The notes beneath the pieces were generated by a model. The model was given only the letters and a program-made list of their open reading frames with translations, was not told the DNA's origin and searched no databases. Source: Pedobacter glucosidilyticus (lineage in GTDB: Bacteria; Bacteroidota; Bacteroidia; Sphingobacteriales; Sphingobacteriaceae). From it: 64,000 bases of DNA. This document shows positions 54,527 through 63,349 of this stretch, in pieces. Location: the NCBI RefSeq assembly GCF_002483235.1, contig NZ_DLHN01000029.1:60812-124811 (forward strand), read 5' to 3'. A program made the translations under genes and the position numbers. The first letter of the stretch is position 1; each line of letters starts with the position of its first letter.

Positions 54527-55255
54527 ATGCCCTTATCAAGAATCTATAAATTACACCTTTCTCCTGACCGTAAATACGTTAAGGCGCTAAAGAATTTATT
54601 AGGATTTGTGCCTGGAAACCTTTCTTTATACAAGATGGCTTTCAGGCACAGATCTATTGCTTTAGGCATCAAACGTGGCGGAAAAAACAGTAATGAAAGA
54701 TTAGAATTTTTAGGCGATGCCATTTTAGGAGCCGTTGTTGCCGAAGTGCTTTTTAAAATGTACCCTTACAAAGAAGAAGGCTTTCTTACAGAAATGCGCT
54801 CTAAAATTGTAAGTAGGGTAAATTTAAACCAATTGGGCAAAAAACTAGGTTTTAACGAGCTGATAGAATTTGACCCTACCACCGTAAACATTACCTCAAA
54901 ACAAAGTTCTTTATTGGGCGATGCCTTTGAAGCTTTAATTGGAGCCGTTTATTTAGATAAAGGTTATAATTTCACCAAAGATTTCCTTATCCAAAGGATT
55001 ATCAAGCCTCATATTGATATCCACACTTTAGAACAAACCGAAACCAATTTCAAAAGTAAGTTGATAGAGTGGTGCCAAAGGCACTCTAAAGATATTGTGT
55101 TTGAACTTATCCCCAACCAGGAGGGAGATAATGCAAAACTTTTCTCTATACAGGTGCTTATTGATAACGAACCTATGGCAACCGGTATAGATTTTAATAA
55201 GAAAAGTGCTGAAAAACTAGCCGCAGAAAAAACTTGCGAGCTATTAGCCATCTAA
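54527..55255 (+). CDS. rnc: Ribonuclease III
   Basis: A 242-aa double-strand-specific RNase that processes rRNA precursors and some mRNAs. The catalytic domain (~20-155) has the signature NERLEFLGDAILGAVV, with acidic metal ligands there and in SLLGDAFEALIGAVYLD. The dsRNA-binding domain is at ~170-242 (NFKSKLIEWCQRHSKDIVFEL...KKSAEKLAAEKTCELL). It is the third gene of acpP-fabF-rnc. Confidence 0.97.
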   Translation: MPLSRIYKLHLSPDRKYVKALKNLLGFVPGNLSLYKMAFRHRSIALGIKRGGKNSNERLEFLGDAILGAVVAEVLFKMYPYKEEGFLTEMRSKIVSRVNLNQLGKKLGFNELIEFDPTTVNITSKQSSLLGDAFEALIGAVYLDKGYNFTKDFLIQRIIKPHIDIHTLEQTETNFKSKLIEWCQRHSKDIVFELIPNQEGDNAKLFSIQVLIDNEPMATGIDFNKKSAEKLAAEKTCELLAI

Positions 55256-55325
55256 GCATCTTGTTATTTCATCTCTCTTTGATGTCATAAACTGCTTTAA
55301 GTTTTAACTTCCTGTTTAATCTTGT

Positions 55326-55333
55326 TATTTTTG
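55326..55333 (+). promoter_or_regulatory. -7 box of metA
   Basis: TATTTTTG matches TAnnTTTG, 32 bp before the metA ATG. Confidence 0.5.
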
Positions 55334-55365
55334 CCGCTTAAATAAGCAGAAAAGCGAAATAGTAT

Positions 55366-56310
55366 ATGCCCGTAAAGATTCCAAATAATCTGCCAGCAAT
55401 AGAAATCCTGAAAAAGGAAAATATATTTGTGATTAATGATTTAAGAGCCAATACACAGGATATCCGTCCTATGCGTGTACTCATTCTTAACTTAATGCCT
55501 ATAAAAATTACGGCCGAAACAGATTTTGTAAGGTTACTTTCTAATAATGCCTTACAAGTAGAAGTAACCTTCTTAAGGCTAGATTCGCATAAATCAAAAA
55601 ATACATCAGAACAACATCTTGAACTGTTTTATAAAGTTTTTACCGATATCAAGGAAAACTTTTATGATGGGATGATCATTACAGGTGCCCCAGTAGAGAT
55701 GCTTAAATTTGAAGAAGTAACCTATTGGAAAGAAATTACCACCATATTTGATTGGGCTAGAAAACACGTAACCTCAACTTTATACATCTGTTGGGCATCG
55801 CAAGCGGCACTTTATCATTTTTACGGAGTAGAGAAAATTGCATTAGATAAAAAGCTATTTGGGGTTTATAAACATAGCGCTACAGAAAAAACCAACCCAC
55901 TATTTAGAGGTTTTGACGATGAGTTTTTCATCCCTCACAGTCGCCATACCACCATGCGAAAAGAGGATATTGCCAGTAAAGAAGGGGTTTCTATTTTATC
56001 AGAATCTGCAGATGCTGGTGTAGCTATCATTTCTTCCAGAGGAGGACGTGAATTCTACCTCACGGGACATTCTGAATATGCGCCTTTAACCTTGCATGAA
56101 GAATATAAAAGAGATGTTAAAAAAGGTTTGGAGATAGCCATGCCAGAAAATTATTATGTGGCTAATAATCCTAAAAACCCCCCTTTAGTATGCTGGACCA
56201 GCCATGCCAATCTACTTTTCAATAATTGGTTAAACTATTTTGTGTACCAAGAAACACCTTATGATTTAAAAGATGTAGAACATTTGGGTGATATTAAAGT
56301 GAATAGTTAG
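55366..56310 (+). CDS. metA: Homoserine O-acyltransferase (MetA type)
   Basis: A 314-aa enzyme at the start of methionine synthesis. The catalytic Cys142 is in YICWASQAALYHFYG. The block MRVLILNLMPIKITAETDFVRLLSN is typical. Residue 111 (TGAPVE) is Glu; in studied MetA enzymes Glu here selects acetyl-CoA while Gly selects succinyl-CoA, so this one is predicted to make O-acetylhomoserine. It stands alone with its own -7 box. Confidence 0.95.
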   Translation: MPVKIPNNLPAIEILKKENIFVINDLRANTQDIRPMRVLILNLMPIKITAETDFVRLLSNNALQVEVTFLRLDSHKSKNTSEQHLELFYKVFTDIKENFYDGMIITGAPVEMLKFEEVTYWKEITTIFDWARKHVTSTLYICWASQAALYHFYGVEKIALDKKLFGVYKHSATEKTNPLFRGFDDEFFIPHSRHTTMRKEDIASKEGVSILSESADAGVAIISSRGGREFYLTGHSEYAPLTLHEEYKRDVKKGLEIAMPENYYVANNPKNPPLVCWTSHANLLFNNWLNYFVYQETPYDLKDVEHLGDIKVNS

Positions 56311-56397
56311 GGAGTATAATTGGAATAGATGACCTTCCAATAAGTTTTTTGATTAAAAGAACCTAAATGAACTTTAAACTACCACTATGCTAAACAG

Positions 56398-56793
56398 TTA
56401 ATTGGAGGTTATTTTTGAAGCACAATATATCTTTTCAAAACTACTCAAATCAACGGTTACAATTTGTTGACATGGCTTTTGTATGATACAATCCTGACTA
56501 AATTTTGTAGTATCAATTGATAAAAAAATACTGTCACTTTGAAAATCTTCAGGTAGATTAGATATGGCAATTACATGATCGTAACTTATACTATTCTGAA
56601 CCCAATTATAGCCAATATTTTTATCAATTATTTGAATTATTGCGTAACTCGGACACTGTTTAGCTAGCACTACACCTTTGTAGGTTACTTTTGGATCAAT
56701 ATTTTCCTTTTTTAATAAATCTTTCTCACAACTAAAACTTAAAAAAGAAAGGAAAGTGATAATGGTTAATTTAAAATAGACAGACTTTATCAT
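56398..56793 (-). CDS. Small Cys-containing lipoprotein
   Basis: A 131-aa exported protein. Its lipobox is FLSFSC (Cys22), followed by EKDLLKKENIDPKVTYKGVVLAKQCPSYAIIQII. Paired Cys are at ~113-118 (QDCIIQKPC) with another near the C-terminus (KIYCASK). It resembles the lipoprotein at 50065-50463 in layout and in the strand after the first Cys, but the sequence is divergent. No family recognised. It is the first of three small lipoproteins in a row on the minus strand. Confidence 0.7.
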   Translation of the reverse strand: MIKSVYFKLTIITFLSFLSFSCEKDLLKKENIDPKVTYKGVVLAKQCPSYAIIQIIDKNIGYNWVQNSISYDHVIAISNLPEDFQSDSIFLSIDTTKFSQDCIIQKPCQQIVTVDLSSFEKIYCASKITSN

Positions 56794-56820
56794 AGTGATT
56801 TTAAGTTTACTAATTTCATC

Positions 56821-57192
56821 TTATTTACTCCAAATTAATTTACCACTAGACCTATTATTTTCAAAATCCGTCCAAATACTTTGCTCAGAATTAGCTGATA
56901 TTAAAATCATACCCGAACAATTATATAAGACCCTATTACAACTACCTATAGATGATGCTAGATTTTCAAAATAAAAAACTTTCTCCCCCATGTAATCATA
57001 CATGGTAAGCTTAGCCCCTGAATAAATTTGACTACATGCCCCTTTGCCTGCTACAAGTTCCTGAGCCCAATTAAGTTGACGAAATGAAGAAACTCCACAT
57101 GCGTTAAAATTATCGCTCTCTATTAATGAGCTATTTGTATCTTCACAGCTCATCAATATTATAGACAGTAGAATCATAATGTAATTTTTCAT
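56821..57192 (-). CDS. Small Cys-containing lipoprotein
   Basis: A 123-aa exported protein. Its lipobox is IILMSC (Cys16). Cys residues are spread through the mature part (FNACGVSS, GKGACSQIY, GSCNRVLYNCSG), which suggests disulfides. The motif NWAQELVAGKGACSQIYSGA followed by KLTMYDYMGEKVFYFENLAS resembles short Bacteroidota lipoproteins with unknown function. It lies 27 bp upstream of the 56398-56793 gene on the same strand, so the two may be one transcript. Confidence 0.65.
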   Translation of the reverse strand: MKNYIMILLSIILMSCEDTNSSLIESDNFNACGVSSFRQLNWAQELVAGKGACSQIYSGAKLTMYDYMGEKVFYFENLASSIGSCNRVLYNCSGMILISANSEQSIWTDFENNRSSGKLIWSK

Positions 57193-57349
57193 ATTGTAAA
57201 ATATTAATAGTTAGATGTTAATTGAATTTAGTTAAAGCTCTTTTTAGATAATACGTTGATTATAAGAAAAAGACACGGCTGATAACAATTACGGAGTCAA
57301 GTTAATGCTTATAGTATTTTGATAATTTAGCATTAAATCTAATTAGATA

Positions 57350-57814
57350 TTATTCGCTTAAATAAACATCAAACACAACCTCATCGGCGTTAACCTTATC
57401 TATGATAATACCAAAATAAAAATTACCTAACGCAGTATAACCTCCATTCTCTATAGCAACTTTATAAATGTAGTTATTACTTCCACATTCTTTCTGCCAT
57501 GTTTGGCTGATTAAACTGCCTGCTATCCCTCCAATTCTTTTTTTCCCAAGAAGAAGCGTATACTTATTATAATCTACATGAAATCGCTCTTTATCTCCTT
57601 CTGAAATAAATACTTTTTCATCAAATTCAGCTTCAGAGTTAATAACTAGATACTTATCCTCATCATCACTATTAACAATTCCTAAAGAAGGATAATTTCC
57701 AAAATCAATGGTTTCAAAATCAAGAAAGCCACAATCTGTCTCTTGTTTTTCACATCCAGAAAAATATAAAGGAGCTATAATTAAAGAAAATAAAAGGAGC
57801 CTTGAGTTTTTCAT
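57350..57814 (-). CDS. Small lipoprotein
   Basis: A 154-aa exported protein. Its lipobox is PLYFSGC (Cys21), then EKQETDCGFLDFETIDFG. The mature part is mostly beta (DKYLVINSEAEFDEKVFISEG, VAIENGGYTALGNFYFGIIIDK) with Cys near the middle. I do not recognise the family. It is the third lipoprotein of the cluster. Its leader (CTTTACTTTATGAAAAA) is like that of the lipoprotein gene at 50065-50463. Confidence 0.65.
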   Translation of the reverse strand: MKNSRLLLFSLIIAPLYFSGCEKQETDCGFLDFETIDFGNYPSLGIVNSDDEDKYLVINSEAEFDEKVFISEGDKERFHVDYNKYTLLLGKKRIGGIAGSLISQTWQKECGSNNYIYKVAIENGGYTALGNFYFGIIIDKVNADEVVFDVYLSE

Positions 57815-57931
57815 AAAGTAAAGATTTTAATTAATTACGAATCTTATGGGTTAGCTGCTACAATGAAATGATTTTAATATAAAATTTAAAGAAACATGAC
57901 TCAATTACAATCCTATAAATAGGATAACAAG

Positions 57932-58627
57932 CTACTTTTTATGCTCCTTAAGATATTTCTGATAAGAATCCTTAATATACTTAATCACATCATAATCATT
58001 CCAATAGGTTACTTGGTTGGGTTTGGGTCTGTATAAGAACATAAACTCTGCTACATCCTCATCTTTTATAGGAATATGTTTCATAATCAGCCATTTATTA
58101 AACTTCCTGTCTACAGCACTTTCGGCATTTTCTCTGCTGATATAATTGACAAACCTTTGTGCATTATTAGCATCTTTACTTAAAAGCTCGTGTATGGCTG
58201 TTAATGGATGAAATATAGAAAACAACAAAGGCGGACTACCATTAAAATAAACACCTTTACTTCTAAAATCATCTAAAACTTCTTTTTGGTCGGCTTTTTT
58301 TGAAGGCTGCCTTACCACCACTTCATCTAACTTGATAACACCTTTTAAATAAACTACCAAATTTTGCTTAGCGCTGATATTTTTACTAAACTCCTGAAAA
58401 CCTTCTTTCTGAATTAAAATCGTATCGCCTATTTGTGCAGGAATGGCAAAAACGCCCCATTCATCACTTTTTAAACTCGCTTGTGTTCTTTGATTGATGA
58501 TATTCACATAAGGTAATCTTTGCTTATTTAAATCGCTAAAAACAACACCTTTAAGGATAAACTGCTCTTGTCCATAAGATCTAGACAAAAGCGCAAAGCA
58601 TAAGTAGAAAAACAGCAGATACCTCAT
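57932..58627 (-). CDS. Secreted carboxypeptidase-regulatory-like domain protein
   Basis: A 231-aa exported protein. The signal peptide is 1-19 (ending SRSYG). Residues ~22-100 form the CarboxypepD_reg-like fold (FILKGVVFSDLNKQRLPYVNIINQRTQASLKSDEWGVFAIPAQIGDTI), like that at the front of SusC proteins. The C-terminal half (~115-231) is of unknown type (HPLTAIHELLSKDANNAQRF...). It is divergent from yicC. Its role is unknown. Confidence 0.75.
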   Translation of the reverse strand: MRYLLFFYLCFALLSRSYGQEQFILKGVVFSDLNKQRLPYVNIINQRTQASLKSDEWGVFAIPAQIGDTILIQKEGFQEFSKNISAKQNLVVYLKGVIKLDEVVVRQPSKKADQKEVLDDFRSKGVYFNGSPPLLFSIFHPLTAIHELLSKDANNAQRFVNYISRENAESAVDRKFNKWLIMKHIPIKDEDVAEFMFLYRPKPNQVTYWNDYDVIKYIKDSYQKYLKEHKK

Positions 58628-58729
58628 AGACCTTAAATTTAAGATTAACTTCTTTAAGCACCCTATATTTTAGCTTTTTTAACATTTGTAGGATACAGAA
58701 AAGCCATATCCATTTAATAGATTAATTTT

Positions 58730-58737
58730 TATCTTTG
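58730..58737 (+). promoter_or_regulatory. -7 box of yicC, three bases before its ATG
   Basis: TATCTTTG is a perfect TAnnTTTG, ending 3 bp before ATG 58741. Normal spacing would start the mRNA at or next to the A of ATG, so the message would be leaderless. Confidence 0.55.
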
Positions 58738-58740
58738 CAA

Positions 58741-59616
58741 ATGTTAAAATCAATGACTGGTTACGGATCGGCAACTAAAGATCTGGACAGCGGAAAATAT
58801 ACCGTAGAAATTAAGTCTCTCAATAGCAAGTTTCTAGAGCTTAACCTGAAACTCCCTAAAGCCTATTCTGAAAAAGAATTTTTCTTAAGAAACGAGTGCA
58901 ATAAACAAATAGAAAGAGGTAAAGTAATGCTTTCTATCAATATAGAAAGTAATCAGGCTGGTGCTAAAGCAGCTACCATCAACCAAGATTTATTAAAATA
59001 TTACTATCAAGAACTTAAAAGCACCGCTTTAGAGCTAGGTGAAAATACCGATAACTTATTAAGCCTGGCCATCAACTTACCGGAAGTGGTAAAGTATGAT
59101 GAGAATGCCGTTTCTGAAGAAGAATGGAATCAGGTTTTGGCAACTTTTCAGACTGCTTTAGAGAATTTTAAGAAGTTTAGAGCAGACGAAGGTGAGGTTT
59201 TAGAAAAAGATTTGATTTTACGTATCGAGAATATTTTAACGCTTTTACAAAAAGTTGAAGTTGACGAACCTAACCGCGTACCTGTTTTTAAAGAAAGATT
59301 AAACACCTATTTAGCTGATGCTGTTGGCAAAGAAAACATCGATAACAATAGGCTAGAACAAGAAATTATCTACTATATAGACAAGTTTGACATTACCGAG
59401 GAAAAAGTAAGATTAAGAAGCCACTGCGATTATTTCATTAAAACTTTAAAAGATAAAGATGCCAATGGTAAAAAATTAGGCTTTATCTCGCAAGAAATAG
59501 GTAGAGAAATTAATACCATGGGCTCTAAAGCTAATGATGCCAATATCCAAAGAAACGTGGTAAGCATGAAAGAAGAATTAGAAAAAATTAAAGAACAACT
59601 GTTAAACGTATTATAG
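58741..59616 (+). CDS. YicC-family endoribonuclease
   Basis: A 291-aa protein of the YicC/RmuC-like UPF0701 family, recently described as endoribonucleases. It has MLKSMTGYGSATKDL at the N-terminus, IKSLNSKFLELNLKLPKAY, RGKVMLSINIE, and the C-terminal DUF1732 part KKLGFISQEIGREINTMGSKANDANIQ. The start ATG 58741 follows a -7 box by 3 bp. It is followed by gmk after 58 bp, a conserved pairing. Confidence 0.9.
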   Translation: MLKSMTGYGSATKDLDSGKYTVEIKSLNSKFLELNLKLPKAYSEKEFFLRNECNKQIERGKVMLSINIESNQAGAKAATINQDLLKYYYQELKSTALELGENTDNLLSLAINLPEVVKYDENAVSEEEWNQVLATFQTALENFKKFRADEGEVLEKDLILRIENILTLLQKVEVDEPNRVPVFKERLNTYLADAVGKENIDNNRLEQEIIYYIDKFDITEEKVRLRSHCDYFIKTLKDKDANGKKLGFISQEIGREINTMGSKANDANIQRNVVSMKEELEKIKEQLLNVL

Positions 59617-59674
59617 AAGCTGAAGGCAAAAGGCTAAATGCTTAAAGCTTTACTCAATACTCATATCTCAATAA

Positions 59675-60247
59675 ATGAAACAAGGCAAACTCATTATATT
59701 TTCGGCACCATCTGGTGCAGGTAAAACCACTATCGTTCATCATTTACTGAATAAATTTCCGGATAAAATTTCCTTTTCTATATCGGCAACTACCAGACAA
59801 TTAAGAGGCGATGAAGTAAATAACAGAGATTATTATTTCATCAGTAATGAAGAGTTTTTACACCGCGTAGCTAAGCATGAGTTTGTAGAGTTTGAAGAGG
59901 TATACACCGGAACTTTTTATGGTACTTTAAAAAGTGAAATCCAAAGAATTTGGGATGAGGATAAGCATGTAATTTTTGATATTGATGTTGAAGGTGGTTT
60001 AAGATTAAAGAAAAAATTTGGTGATGATGCCTTGGCCATTTTTGTACAGCCGCCATCTTTAGAAGTTTTAGTAGAAAGATTAACCGGCAGAGGTACAGAT
60101 TCTGCCGAGAAACTAGCAGAGCGTATTAAAAAGGCAGAAAAAGAGCTTGATTATGCTTCTAAATTTGATGTTATTTTAAAAAATTACGATTTAGATATCG
60201 CTTGTAAAGAAGCAGAAGAGTTGATTTTTAATTTCATTAACGGTTAG
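59675..60247 (+). CDS. gmk: Guanylate kinase
   Basis: A 190-aa kinase that converts GMP to GDP. The P-loop is SAPSGAGKTT (Thr replaces the more common Ser). The GMP-binding motif is FSISATTRQLRGDEVNNRDYYF, and FVEFEEVYTGTFYGT follows. The lid region is GRGTDSAEKLAERIKKAEKEL. It sits in yicC-gmk-nadD; nadD starts 8 bp after its stop. Confidence 0.97.
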   Translation: MKQGKLIIFSAPSGAGKTTIVHHLLNKFPDKISFSISATTRQLRGDEVNNRDYYFISNEEFLHRVAKHEFVEFEEVYTGTFYGTLKSEIQRIWDEDKHVIFDIDVEGGLRLKKKFGDDALAIFVQPPSLEVLVERLTGRGTDSAEKLAERIKKAEKELDYASKFDVILKNYDLDIACKEAEELIFNFING

Positions 60248-60255
60248 TTGAGCAG

Positions 60256-60828
60256 ATGAAAATTGGTCTATTTTTTGGCTCTTACAATCCTATTCATACC
60301 GGGCATTTGATTATTGCTAATTATATGGCCAACCATACCCCTTTAGATAAAGTTTGGCTGGTTGTTTCTCCGCATAACCCTTTAAAAGATAAAAAAGACC
60401 TCATTCAGGTTTATGATAGACTTGAGATGGCAAAAATAGCTACTGATAAAAGCCAAAACATCAGCGTAAGCGATATAGAACTTAAATTACCTCAGCCATC
60501 TTATACCATTGATACCCTCACACATCTAAAAGATATTTATCCAGAACATGATTTTGTGTTGATTATGGGTGCTGATAATCTGAAGAGCCTTAAAAAATGG
60601 AAAAATTATGAGCTTATTTTAAGAGATTATCACATTTATGTTTACCCAAGACCGGGTTATATTGATGAAGAATTTAGCCATCATCCATCGGTAACCATTA
60701 CCCAAACGCCATTGATGGAAATCTCTTCTACCTTTATCAGAAAAGCCATTAAAGAACATAAAAATGTGCAATACTTCTTATCAGAAGAAGTGTTGGAGTT
60801 TATAGATAGTAAAAGTTTGTATAAATAA
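60256..60828 (+). CDS. nadD: Nicotinate-nucleotide adenylyltransferase
   Basis: A 190-aa enzyme of NAD synthesis that joins nicotinate mononucleotide to ATP. The nucleotidyltransferase motif is FGSYNPIHTGHL (HTGH at 14-17) and the second signature is EISSTFIRKAI. It is 8 bp downstream of gmk on the same strand. Confidence 0.97.
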   Translation: MKIGLFFGSYNPIHTGHLIIANYMANHTPLDKVWLVVSPHNPLKDKKDLIQVYDRLEMAKIATDKSQNISVSDIELKLPQPSYTIDTLTHLKDIYPEHDFVLIMGADNLKSLKKWKNYELILRDYHIYVYPRPGYIDEEFSHHPSVTITQTPLMEISSTFIRKAIKEHKNVQYFLSEEVLEFIDSKSLYK

Positions 60829-60866
60829 TCTACCTCTGTTATGAAAGATTATTTTTATATTTAATT

Positions 60867-61064
60867 ATGGAAATAACAAAAGATGCTATGCAGCATATTG
60901 TTAATCATATGCTACCTAAAACAGATGTTGCCCTTGTTATTGATAAAATATTATTAATGGCTAAGCTGGATCATGCTTTCCAAGAGCTTGAAGATGGCAA
61001 AGGTATATCTGATGAAAAACTAGAACAAGAAATGAATGAATGGTTCAAAGAAAACTACGATTAA
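60867..61064 (+). CDS. Antitoxin of the second RelE/ParE pair
   Basis: A 65-aa protein, mostly helical and acidic (EITKDAMQHIVNHMLPKTDV...KLEQEMNEWFKENYD). Its C-terminus overlaps the toxin start by 25 bp. It is placed like the antitoxin of a RelE-type pair. It is not obviously related to the antitoxin at 13508-13750. Confidence 0.75.
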   Translation: MEITKDAMQHIVNHMLPKTDVALVIDKILLMAKLDHAFQELEDGKGISDEKLEQEMNEWFKENYD

Positions 61065-61357
61065 AAGTTCTACCAACTGCCATTTCGGATCTTAAAGAAA
61101 TAGCTTCATACATCGCCATCAATTCTCCAAAATATGCTAAAATTGAAGTCGACCGTATCATTGCCTTTCTTAGAAAAATTCCAACTCATCCACTAAAAGG
61201 AAAAAGTTTTTTCTATAAAAATATAGAAGCTCATCAGCTTATATTTAAGCATTACCTAATTATTTATAAAATTGATGACGGTTTTATTATAATACTTACT
61301 ATTCATCATACCGCAAGATTAATTGCTAATCATCCAAATCTTGATGACAATGCTTAA
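61040..61357 (+). CDS. RelE/ParE-family toxin, second pair
   Basis: A 105-aa basic protein with the ParE/RelE pattern: LRLKVLPTAISDLKEIASYIA followed by INSPKYAKIEVDRIIAFLRKIPTHPLKGK, then strands HQLIFKHYLIIYKID and the end ILTIHHTARLIANH. The His-His-Thr-Ala-Arg near the end fits the ParE type (IxHxxR). It overlaps its antitoxin. Two such pairs in the window come from different subgroups. Confidence 0.85.
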   Translation: MVQRKLRLKVLPTAISDLKEIASYIAINSPKYAKIEVDRIIAFLRKIPTHPLKGKSFFYKNIEAHQLIFKHYLIIYKIDDGFIIILTIHHTARLIANHPNLDDNA

Positions 61358-61382
61358 ATTTACAGCTTAAGTCATAAAAACC

Positions 61383-61976
61383 ATGTTTAAATTACAATTG
61401 CCAACAGACCCATTTTGGGTAAAAAATGTGGTAGAAAGTAATATCGAAGAAATTTTAACAGACCACGCTTACTGTGAGCAAAAGGCAGCTACCAACGCCA
61501 TAACCCTCATTATCCAAAACCCAAATGTGCCAGAGCTGGTACAAGAAATGGCAGAATTGGTAAAAGAAGAAATGGACCATTTTAAGCGTGTGCATGATAT
61601 CATCATTAAAAGAGGATATACTTTTGGCAAAGAGCGTAAAGACAATTATGTAAACGAGTTGCTAAAATTCTTGAAAAAAGGTGGAGGCGAAAACCAAAGA
61701 ACAGAAAACATGGTAGACCGTCTTTTGCTTGCCGCGATGATAGAGGCCAGAAGCTGCGAACGCTTTAAAGTGCTATCAGAACATGTTGCAGATAAAGAAT
61801 TAGCGGCTTTTTACCACGAGTTGATGATTTCTGAGGCTACACACTATACGCTTTTCATCGGCCTAGCCAGAAAATACGGAAATGGTATTGATGTAGATAA
61901 ACGCTGGCAAGAATGGCTAGATTACGAGGGCATCATCATCAGAAGCTACGGAAAAAGCGAAACCATACATGGCTAA
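61383..61976 (+). CDS. miaE: tRNA-(ms2io6A)-hydroxylase MiaE
   Basis: A 197-aa di-iron hydroxylase. It hydroxylates the isopentenyl group of ms2i6A at position 37 of some tRNAs. The iron ligands lie on ferritin-like helices: KEEMDHFKRVHD and MIEARSCERFKVLSEH plus MISEATHYTLFIGLA. It starts 25 bp after the toxin. Its partner genes miaA/miaB are not in the window. Confidence 0.9.
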   Translation: MFKLQLPTDPFWVKNVVESNIEEILTDHAYCEQKAATNAITLIIQNPNVPELVQEMAELVKEEMDHFKRVHDIIIKRGYTFGKERKDNYVNELLKFLKKGGGENQRTENMVDRLLLAAMIEARSCERFKVLSEHVADKELAAFYHELMISEATHYTLFIGLARKYGNGIDVDKRWQEWLDYEGIIIRSYGKSETIHG

Positions 61977-61987
61977 CATCCTAAAAA

Positions 61988-62986
61988 ATGAAAAAAATTA
62001 AATGGGGAATTTTAAGCACAGCAAAAATTGCAACAGATAGGGTTTTACCTGCACTTGTAGACTGTAAGTTTACACAAGTTGATGCAATTTGCTCTAGAGA
62101 TTTAGCACAAGCACAAAAAGTAGCTCGTCTTTTAAATATTGAAAAAGCATATGGCAGCTATGAAGAGCTGTTAAATGATAAAGATATTGATGCTATTTAT
62201 ATCCCTTTACCCAATCATTTGCATGTTGAATGGAGCATAAAATGCTTAAAAGCAGGCAAACATGTTTTGTGCGAAAAGCCTATCGGTTTATCTAGCAAAG
62301 AAGCAGAAACCCTGCTAGAAACTTCTAAAAAATATCCTCATTTAAAAATCATGGAAGCCTTTATGTATAGGTTTCATCCGCAATGGATACATGCAAAAGA
62401 GCTGGTAAACCAAAAGTGGATTGGCGATTTGAAAGTTATCCAATCTTTCTTCTCTTACTATAATGTAGACCCTCAAAATATTAGAAATAAAGCAGAAATT
62501 GGCGGTGGCGGGCTGATGGATATTGGCTGTTACTGTATTTCGCTTTCACGATTTTTATTTGATGCAGAACCTTTACAGGTTGTGTCTACCATAAATTACG
62601 ACCCTGTACTAAAAACCGATGTCATATCAACCGGAATGATGCAATTTGAGAACGGAGTATCAAGTTTTACTTGTTCTACCCAATTGGTGCCTTACCAAAG
62701 GGTAAATATCATTGGAGATTTAGGTCGTATAGAAATAGAAATCCCTTTTAATGCTAAACCTTTAGAGCCAGCTAAAATCAGCCTTTACAAGGCCGATGAA
62801 CAAAAAGATATTTTCTTTGACATCAGTAACCAATATACTTTACAATTTGATACTTTTTCTAAAGCTATTTTAGAAGATAAAAATGTACCAACGCCTTTAG
62901 AAGATGCTTTAAATAATATGAGGGTGATGGAAGCTATGTTTGCTAGTGATAAAGATAGATGTTGGAAACATATCAATAAAGCGTAA
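61988..62986 (+). CDS. Gfo/Idh/MocA-family oxidoreductase (cytosolic)
   Basis: A 332-aa NAD(P)-dependent sugar oxidoreductase without a signal peptide. The Rossmann start is KKIKWGILSTAKIATDRVLPAL; the canonical GxGxxG reads GILSTAKIA, as in glucose-fructose oxidoreductase-like members. The EKP motif is HVLCEKPIGLSSKEAE, and the GGGGLMDIGCYCISLSRFLF segment is present. It is the third member of this family in the window and the only cytosolic one. The substrate is unknown. Confidence 0.92.
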   Translation: MKKIKWGILSTAKIATDRVLPALVDCKFTQVDAICSRDLAQAQKVARLLNIEKAYGSYEELLNDKDIDAIYIPLPNHLHVEWSIKCLKAGKHVLCEKPIGLSSKEAETLLETSKKYPHLKIMEAFMYRFHPQWIHAKELVNQKWIGDLKVIQSFFSYYNVDPQNIRNKAEIGGGGLMDIGCYCISLSRFLFDAEPLQVVSTINYDPVLKTDVISTGMMQFENGVSSFTCSTQLVPYQRVNIIGDLGRIEIEIPFNAKPLEPAKISLYKADEQKDIFFDISNQYTLQFDTFSKAILEDKNVPTPLEDALNNMRVMEAMFASDKDRCWKHINKA

Positions 62987-63349
62987 GAAATGATAATCTG
63001 TTTTCATAATGAACCAAATGTGATAACTCATACACGTTAAGAATTATCTATCACCAAATCATGTTCCAATAGATATAAACTTCCTGGAATTTTCAGCTCA
63101 AAAAGCTAAAATATCTCCCGATTTATTAGTTTTTTATCAATCATTTGGATAAAATAAGTCTCTGCTCTTTCAAAGTTCTGATTATCAACTACATTATTTT
63201 TAATAATTTTTAGCAACTGTTTAACAAGTTTTATATATAATTTATATATTCAAACAAAAATTTAACGCCTCACTTTATTAGCTCTAGTAAATTCGTTTAA
63301 TATTGAATAAAATTCAATTTTAGAACTTATGTGCATTAAAATAAAATAT
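62987..63349. other. Intergenic, no feature seen
   Basis: 363 bp, AT-rich. I find no gene, hairpin or clear -7 box. It must contain the promoter of the T9SS protein that follows. Confidence 0.5.
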
